A stretch of 64,000 nt of DNA from Christensenella intestinihominis (lineage in GTDB: Bacteria; Bacillota; Clostridia; Christensenellales; Christensenellaceae): the NCBI RefSeq assembly GCF_001678845.1, contig NZ_MAIQ01000009.1, positions 55,339 through 119,338 of the forward strand. Reading direction: 5' to 3'. Every line of letters begins with the position of its first letter. Within the stretch, counting starts at the first letter, position 1. Positions 59,959-64,000 of this stretch are shown one piece after another. The translations under genes were made by a program, and so were the position numbers. Under the pieces are notes generated by a model. The model was not told where the DNA came from and did no database searches. It saw only the letters and a list, made by a program, of their open reading frames with translations.

Positions 59959-60879
59959 ATGAAACATTTACTGGACCCAATGGACATATCGGTCGGCGAG
60001 ATCGACGAGCTTCTCGACCTTGCGGACAACATTATTGCAAACCCGGAAAGGTATCAGGAAGTGTGCAGGCATAAAAAGCTGGCTACACTTTTTTTTGAGC
60101 CTTCAACCCGTACACGCCTGAGTTTCGAAGCGGCAATGCACGAGCTTGGCGGAGATGTGATCGGTTTTGCAGGGGCGGACAACAGCTCGGCTTCCAAGGG
60201 TGAAAGCGTTGCGGATACGGTGCGCACGGTTGAATGCTATGCCGACATTATTGCGATGCGCCATCCCAAGGAAGGCGCCGCGACGGTCGCTTCACAAAAC
60301 GTCGATATCCCGATTATCAACGCGGGCGACGGCGGCCACCAGCATCCGACGCAGACGCTTACCGACCTGCTCACGATCCGCTCCCTCAAAGGGCGGCTCG
60401 ATCACCTGACGATCGGCATGTGCGGGGACCTTAAATTCGGCCGCACGGTGCATTCGCTGATCCGGGCGCTCTCCCGGTATTCAAATATTAAGTTTGTGTT
60501 CATCTCGCCCAAGGAACTGAAGGTGCCGCGCTACGTCAAGGAGGATGTGCTCAAAAATAACGAAAACGTCACCTATGTGCAGTACGAACGGCTGGAAGAA
60601 ATTATTTCCGACCTGGATATCCTCTATATGACGCGCGTCCAGCGGGAACGCTTCTTCAACGAGGAAGATTATATCCGCCTGCGCGACAGCTATATCCTCG
60701 ATGCGGAAAAAATGAAGCTCGCAAAAGACGACATGATCGTCATGCATCCGCTGCCGAGGGTAAATGAAATTTCCGTGGAAGTGGACAAGGACCCGCGCGC
60801 GGTCTATTTCAAACAGGCCCTGTTCGGGAAATATGTCAGAATGGCTCTTATCATGACAATGCTGGGGGTAAATGCGTAA
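59959..60879 (+). CDS. pyrB: Aspartate carbamoyltransferase catalytic chain
   Basis: This 306-residue enzyme makes N-carbamoyl-aspartate from carbamoyl phosphate and aspartate, the first committed step of pyrimidine synthesis. [13 protein letters not shown] binds carbamoyl phosphate, [10 protein letters not shown] carries the 80s loop Ser/Lys, [11 protein letters not shown] is the HPTQ box, and [11 protein letters not shown] is the C-terminal signature. The ATG follows CAGGAGGAACCTG. The stop overlaps pyrI by one base. Confidence 0.97.
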   Translation: MKHLLDPMDISVGEIDELLDLADNIIANPERYQEVCRHKKLATLFFEPSTRTRLSFEAAMHELGGDVIGFAGADNSSASKGESVADTVRTVECYADIIAMRHPKEGAATVASQNVDIPIINAGDGGHQHPTQTLTDLLTIRSLKGRLDHLTIGMCGDLKFGRTVHSLIRALSRYSNIKFVFISPKELKVPRYVKEDVLKNNENVTYVQYERLEEIISDLDILYMTRVQRERFFNEEDYIRLRDSYILDAEKMKLAKDDMIVMHPLPRVNEISVEVDKDPRAVYFKQALFGKYVRMALIMTMLGVNA

Positions 60880-61301
60880 TGTTAAGTATTGACAGTGTGG
60901 AAAGAGGCGTGGTGATCGACCACATCAAGGCCGGGAAAGCCATGAGCATCTATAATTATCTGGGACTTGATAAGCTCGATTGCGCGGTTGCGATCATCAA
61001 AAATGTTAAAAGCAACCGTATGGGCAAAAAGGATATCATCAAAATTGAAAACGAAATCGAAACGGACCTTGAAATGCTTGGCTTCATCGATCCGAATATC
61101 ACGGTGAACATCATTGACGGGGGGAAGATTATTGAAAAAATGAACCTCACGCTTCCAAAACGTGTCGTGAATATCGTGAAGTGCAAGAATCCGCGGTGCA
61201 TCACATCGGTGGAACAGGAGCTCCCGCATGTGTTCAACCTTACGGATGCGGAGCGTGGTATCTACCGCTGCGCTTATTGCGAGCAGCAGGCGGAACGGTA
61301 A
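60879..61301 (+). CDS. pyrI: Aspartate carbamoyltransferase regulatory chain
   Basis: This 140-residue protein binds nucleotides and controls PyrB. The N-terminal allosteric domain (IDHIKAGKAMSIYNYLGL) is followed by a zinc domain with four Cys (CKNPRCITS and YRCAYCEQQ). It starts directly at the pyrB stop codon, so the two chains are made together. Confidence 0.96.
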   Translation: MLSIDSVERGVVIDHIKAGKAMSIYNYLGLDKLDCAVAIIKNVKSNRMGKKDIIKIENEIETDLEMLGFIDPNITVNIIDGGKIIEKMNLTLPKRVVNIVKCKNPRCITSVEQELPHVFNLTDAERGIYRCAYCEQQAER

Positions 61302-61369
61302 AAAATAATTTGCATAAATATTCATTTTGATGTATAATTATGCCATCGAATTGGAAATGAGGGAAAATT

Positions 61370-62275
61370 ATGAAGCATTTACTCAAAATGAGCGACCTTG
61401 ATAAAGACCAGATCAATGAAATATTAGACCTGGCGGACAAACTGAAAGCGGAAAATAAGCAGGGAATTAAGCACCCGCTTCTTGCAGGGAAAACCCTGGG
61501 AATGATTTTCCAGAAATCCTCGACGCGGACGCGGGTTTCCTTTGAAGTGGGAATGTACCAGCTTGGCGGATATCCGCTGTTCCTGTCCTCGAACGACCTT
61601 CAGATTGGAAGGGGAGAGCCGGTTGAAGATACGGCACGCGTACTGTCGCGCTACCTTGACGGAATTATGATCCGCACCTACGCGCAGCAGGAGGTGGAGG
61701 ACCTTGCAAAATACGGCAGTATCCCGGTTATCAACGGCCTTACGGATTATGCGCATCCGTGCCAGGTGCTGGCAGATTTGCTGACAATCCGTGAATACAA
61801 AAAGAGCTTCGACGGGCTTAAGATGGCCTATATCGGCGATGGAAACAACATGGCAAATTCGCTGATTGTGGGCGGGCTTACGGTCGGGATGGAGGTTGCG
61901 TGTGCAATTCCGGAAAACTATTGGCCCGATCCGTCCGTCATGGAATTTGCGAAAGGCAATCCGAGGTTCTCAATCTCGGGGGATATCTATGCCGCGGCGA
62001 AGGATGCGGATGTACTGTTTACGGACGTATGGGCGTCCATGGGGCACGAAGCCCAGGTAAAAGAGCGGCAGAAAGCATTCCAGGGAATCCAGATCAACCA
62101 GGACGTCATGGCGGTTGCGAAGCCGGATGCGATGGTGCAGCATTGCCTGCCCGCGCATCGCGGGGAAGAAATTACTGCCGAGGTTTTCGAGGCGCATGCG
62201 CAGGAGATTTTCGACGAGGCGGAAAACCGCCTGCATGCACAAAAGGCGGTTATGGTCATGGTGATGGGCGGCTGA
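61370..62275 (+). CDS. argF: Ornithine carbamoyltransferase
   Basis: This 301-residue enzyme makes citrulline from ornithine and carbamoyl phosphate. FQKSSTRTRVSFEVGM binds carbamoyl phosphate, YAHPCQVLADL is the HPCQ box, and MVQHCLPAHRGEEIT is the ornithine-binding catalytic Cys loop. It is 68 bases after pyrI, with ATGAGGGAAAATT before the ATG. Pairing with pyrB-pyrI groups the two carbamoyl-phosphate users. An intrinsic terminator follows. Confidence 0.96.
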   Translation: MKHLLKMSDLDKDQINEILDLADKLKAENKQGIKHPLLAGKTLGMIFQKSSTRTRVSFEVGMYQLGGYPLFLSSNDLQIGRGEPVEDTARVLSRYLDGIMIRTYAQQEVEDLAKYGSIPVINGLTDYAHPCQVLADLLTIREYKKSFDGLKMAYIGDGNNMANSLIVGGLTVGMEVACAIPENYWPDPSVMEFAKGNPRFSISGDIYAAAKDADVLFTDVWASMGHEAQVKERQKAFQGIQINQDVMAVAKPDAMVQHCLPAHRGEEITAEVFEAHAQEIFDEAENRLHAQKAVMVMVMGG

Positions 62276-62289
62276 TAAAAGCAAATCAC

Positions 62290-62316
62290 AAAAAAGCGCG
62301 GTTTCCGCGCTTTTTT
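62290..62316 (+). terminator. Intrinsic terminator after argF
   Basis: AAAAAAGCGCGG and CCGCGCTTTTTT form a perfect 12-bp stem with a loop of three. Confidence 0.9.
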
Positions 62317-62408
62317 AATGTTTCTTTTCCTTTCGCGGTTTAAGAATGAAGCAGGTATATGTTAAATATCCCAAGTGTCCCAAAACCCCTGGAAAGGAAG
62401 CGAATAAA

Positions 62409-63884
62409 ATGAAGCAGGTTGCAGATGAAAGATATGGATTATTTATTGATGGAAGGTGGACGCAGGCAAGCGACGGCGGAACCTTCGACACGTTTTGCCC
62501 GGCCAACGGGGAAAAGTTGGCGACATGCGCGGAAGCGACCAAACAGGATGTTGATGATGCGGTAGCCGCAGCATGGCGCGCATGGGAAACATGGAAGGAC
62601 GTAAGCCCGGAGGAACGGCAGAAAATACTGTTCCGGGTCGCGGAGGTTATCGATGAAAACCGGGAGCGTCTTGCGCAGATTGAAATGCTGGATAACGGCA
62701 AGCCAATCCGCGAGACCATGAATGCGGACGTGCCGCTTGCGGCGGACCATTTCCGTTATTTTGCAGGCGCGGTACGTACGGAAGAGGGCGAAGCGATGAT
62801 GCTTGACCAGAATACGCTGAATCTCATTTTACGCGAGCCCATTGGCGTGGTCGGCCAGATTGTTCCGTGGAACTTTCCCTTCCTGATGGCGGCATGGAAG
62901 CTCGCGCCTGTGCTTGCATCCGGCTGCTGTACCGTTATTAAGCCCTCGAGCAGCACGCCTCTTTCCGTGCTGGAGCTGGCAAAGCTCACGCAGGATATCC
63001 TGCCGCCCGGCGTATTCAATGTGGTAACGGGGAAGGGCTCGAAGTCGGGCGAATATATCCTCCGGCATAAGGGATTGGCGAAGCTTGCGTTTACAGGTTC
63101 GACGGAGGTCGGGATTTCTGTCGCGGAAGCGGCGGCGGAAAAGCTTATCCCGGCGACGCTTGAACTGGGCGGAAAATCCGCCAATATCTTTTTCACGGAT
63201 TGCGATTGGGAAATGGCAATGGATGGCCTGCAGATGGGTATCCTGTTTAATCAGGGGCAGGTGTGCAGCGCGGGCTCGCGGGTGTTTGTGCAGGAAGACA
63301 TCTACGACCGTTTTATTGAGGATGCCGTGGAGCGCTTTGACCGTGTGAAGGTGGGAGAGCCTTGGAAGGAAGACACCCAGATGGGCGCGCAGATTTCAGA
63401 AGGACAGCTTAAAAAGGTGCTGAATTATATCGAAATTGGAAAGCAGGAGGGCGCGAGGGTCGCGTGCGGAGGCGTACGCCTCACCGAAAACGGGCTCGAT
63501 AAAGGTTATTTTATGCGTCCAACCCTGCTCGTGGATGTGAAGAACAATATGCGCGTTGCGCAGGAAGAAATTTTTGGACCTGTTGCGGTTGTCATTAAAT
63601 TCAAAACGGAAGACGAGGTGGTCGGTCTTGCGAACGACAGCGCATACGGCCTTGGCGGCGGCGTGTGGACAAAGGACCTCAACCGGGCGATCCGTGTGGC
63701 GCGCGGCGTAAAGACGGGGCGGATGTGGGTCAACACTTATAATTCGTTCCCGGCAGGGGCTCCGTTTGGCGGCTATAAGGAATCGGGAATCGGACGCGAA
63801 ACGCACAAGGTGATCCTGGAGCATTATACCCAGATGAAAAACATCGTAATCAACCTTTCCGAGAAACCGTCGGGGCTTTATTAA
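62409..63884 (+). CDS. NAD(P)-dependent aldehyde dehydrogenase
   Basis: This 491-residue enzyme oxidises aldehydes to acids. GQIVPWNFPFLMAAWKLAPVLASGC is the cofactor part, LELGGKSANIFF holds the general base Glu, and FNQGQVCSAGSRVFVQ holds the catalytic Cys. The end reads PAGAPFGGYKESGIGRE. The sequence resembles betaine-aldehyde/lactaldehyde-type members, but the substrate cannot be told. The start at 62409 follows GGAAAGGAAGCGAATAAA; the upstream in-frame ATG at 62346 lacks a site. Confidence 0.94.
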   Translation: MKQVADERYGLFIDGRWTQASDGGTFDTFCPANGEKLATCAEATKQDVDDAVAAAWRAWETWKDVSPEERQKILFRVAEVIDENRERLAQIEMLDNGKPIRETMNADVPLAADHFRYFAGAVRTEEGEAMMLDQNTLNLILREPIGVVGQIVPWNFPFLMAAWKLAPVLASGCCTVIKPSSSTPLSVLELAKLTQDILPPGVFNVVTGKGSKSGEYILRHKGLAKLAFTGSTEVGISVAEAAAEKLIPATLELGGKSANIFFTDCDWEMAMDGLQMGILFNQGQVCSAGSRVFVQEDIYDRFIEDAVERFDRVKVGEPWKEDTQMGAQISEGQLKKVLNYIEIGKQEGARVACGGVRLTENGLDKGYFMRPTLLVDVKNNMRVAQEEIFGPVAVVIKFKTEDEVVGLANDSAYGLGGGVWTKDLNRAIRVARGVKTGRMWVNTYNSFPAGAPFGGYKESGIGRETHKVILEHYTQMKNIVINLSEKPSGLY

Positions 63885-63903
63885 AGGCTCCGCGTTCCCA
63901 TAA

Positions 63904-63935
63904 AAAATGCCCGGTTCGAAAGAACCGGGCATTTT
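63904..63935 (+). terminator. Intrinsic terminator after the aldehyde dehydrogenase gene
   Basis: AAAATGCCCGGTTC and GAACCGGGCATTTT form a perfect 14-bp stem with a GAAA loop. Confidence 0.9.
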
Positions 63936-63954
63936 AAATGTGTGCTTAAGCGCG

Positions 63955-63980
63955 AAAAAATCCCCCGGCTGTGCCGGGGG
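63955..63980 (-). terminator. Terminator for a gene arriving from the right on the minus strand
   Basis: On the minus strand CCCCCGGC pairs with GCCGGGGG, followed by A and six T. The gene it serves lies beyond the window. Confidence 0.7.
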
Positions 63981-64000
63981 AAAAAGAAAGCTTTAGCTAC

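Noticed and set aside
1..64000. CRISPR arrays, rRNA and tRNA genes
   Set aside because: No regularly spaced repeats with unique spacers were seen, and no tRNA or rRNA signature was recognised; integration does not appear to be at a tRNA gene.

Overview
The window looks like a piece of chromosome from an anaerobic member of the Clostridia (Bacillota) with intermediate GC. The evidence is Gram-positive ribosome binding sites, TTG/GTG starts, a T-box leader, a PyrR-type leader, a class I hybrid-cluster protein and many sortase substrates. A Christensenellaceae-like host is possible, but this is only an impression. Ordinary chromosome is present at both ends. On the left are the tail of a phosphoglycerate-mutase-like gene and a T-box-controlled trpB-like gene (1-2041). 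On the right are a cardiolipin synthase, an MscS channel, the pyrB-pyrI-argF group behind a PyrR-type attenuator, and an aldehyde dehydrogenase (56.9-64 kb).

Between them lies a conjugative element of about 55 kb (roughly 2.0-56.85 kb). Its backbone runs left to right: ParB-like protein, DUF4406-like protein, C5 methyltransferase, coiled-coil protein, PcfB, VirD4-type coupling protein, Maff2, VirB6-like membrane protein, SpoVG-like protein, two adenine/cytosine-N methyltransferases, PrgI, VirB4, a multidomain cell-wall hydrolase, DUF4315, DUF4366, a cysteine-rich protein, a DUF3560-like protein, a lipoprotein, a CnaB/VaFE surface protein with its class B sortase, MobC and the relaxase. At the far right are a sigma-like regulator, TnpW, a small resolvase-like protein and a large serine recombinase. 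At least 15 copies of a short palindrome (core CGGGCCAASTTGGCCCG) are scattered through this element. I saw none in the flanks.

Cargo interrupts the backbone at several points. There is a PD-(D/E)XK nuclease after virB4, a four-helix-bundle (S23/IVP) gene on the opposite strand, an IS110-family element whose upstream leader may encode a bridge RNA, and a SEFIR-domain defence gene split by an A9 tract between mobC and the relaxase. A large block follows from 31.8 to 53.6 kb: a dead IS3-type element, hcp plus rubredoxin, a lipoprotein, and a complete sortase-pilus locus.

The most interesting part is 36.9-52.1 kb. A tyrosine recombinase gene is followed directly by two 24-bp sites in inverted orientation, 258 bp apart. 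After these comes a co-directional cluster: an Rrf2 regulator with three cysteines, a coiled-coil protein, signal peptidase I, a membrane subtilase, a giant FPATG-anchored adhesin-like protein, an LPKTG pilin with a YPK motif, two class C sortases, an NlpC/P60 protein and an HD-GYP-like protein. I read this as a candidate phase-variable pilus carried on a conjugative element, with a DNA switch between its own invertase and the operon. The inversion is inferred from the site geometry; it is not shown by the sequence alone.
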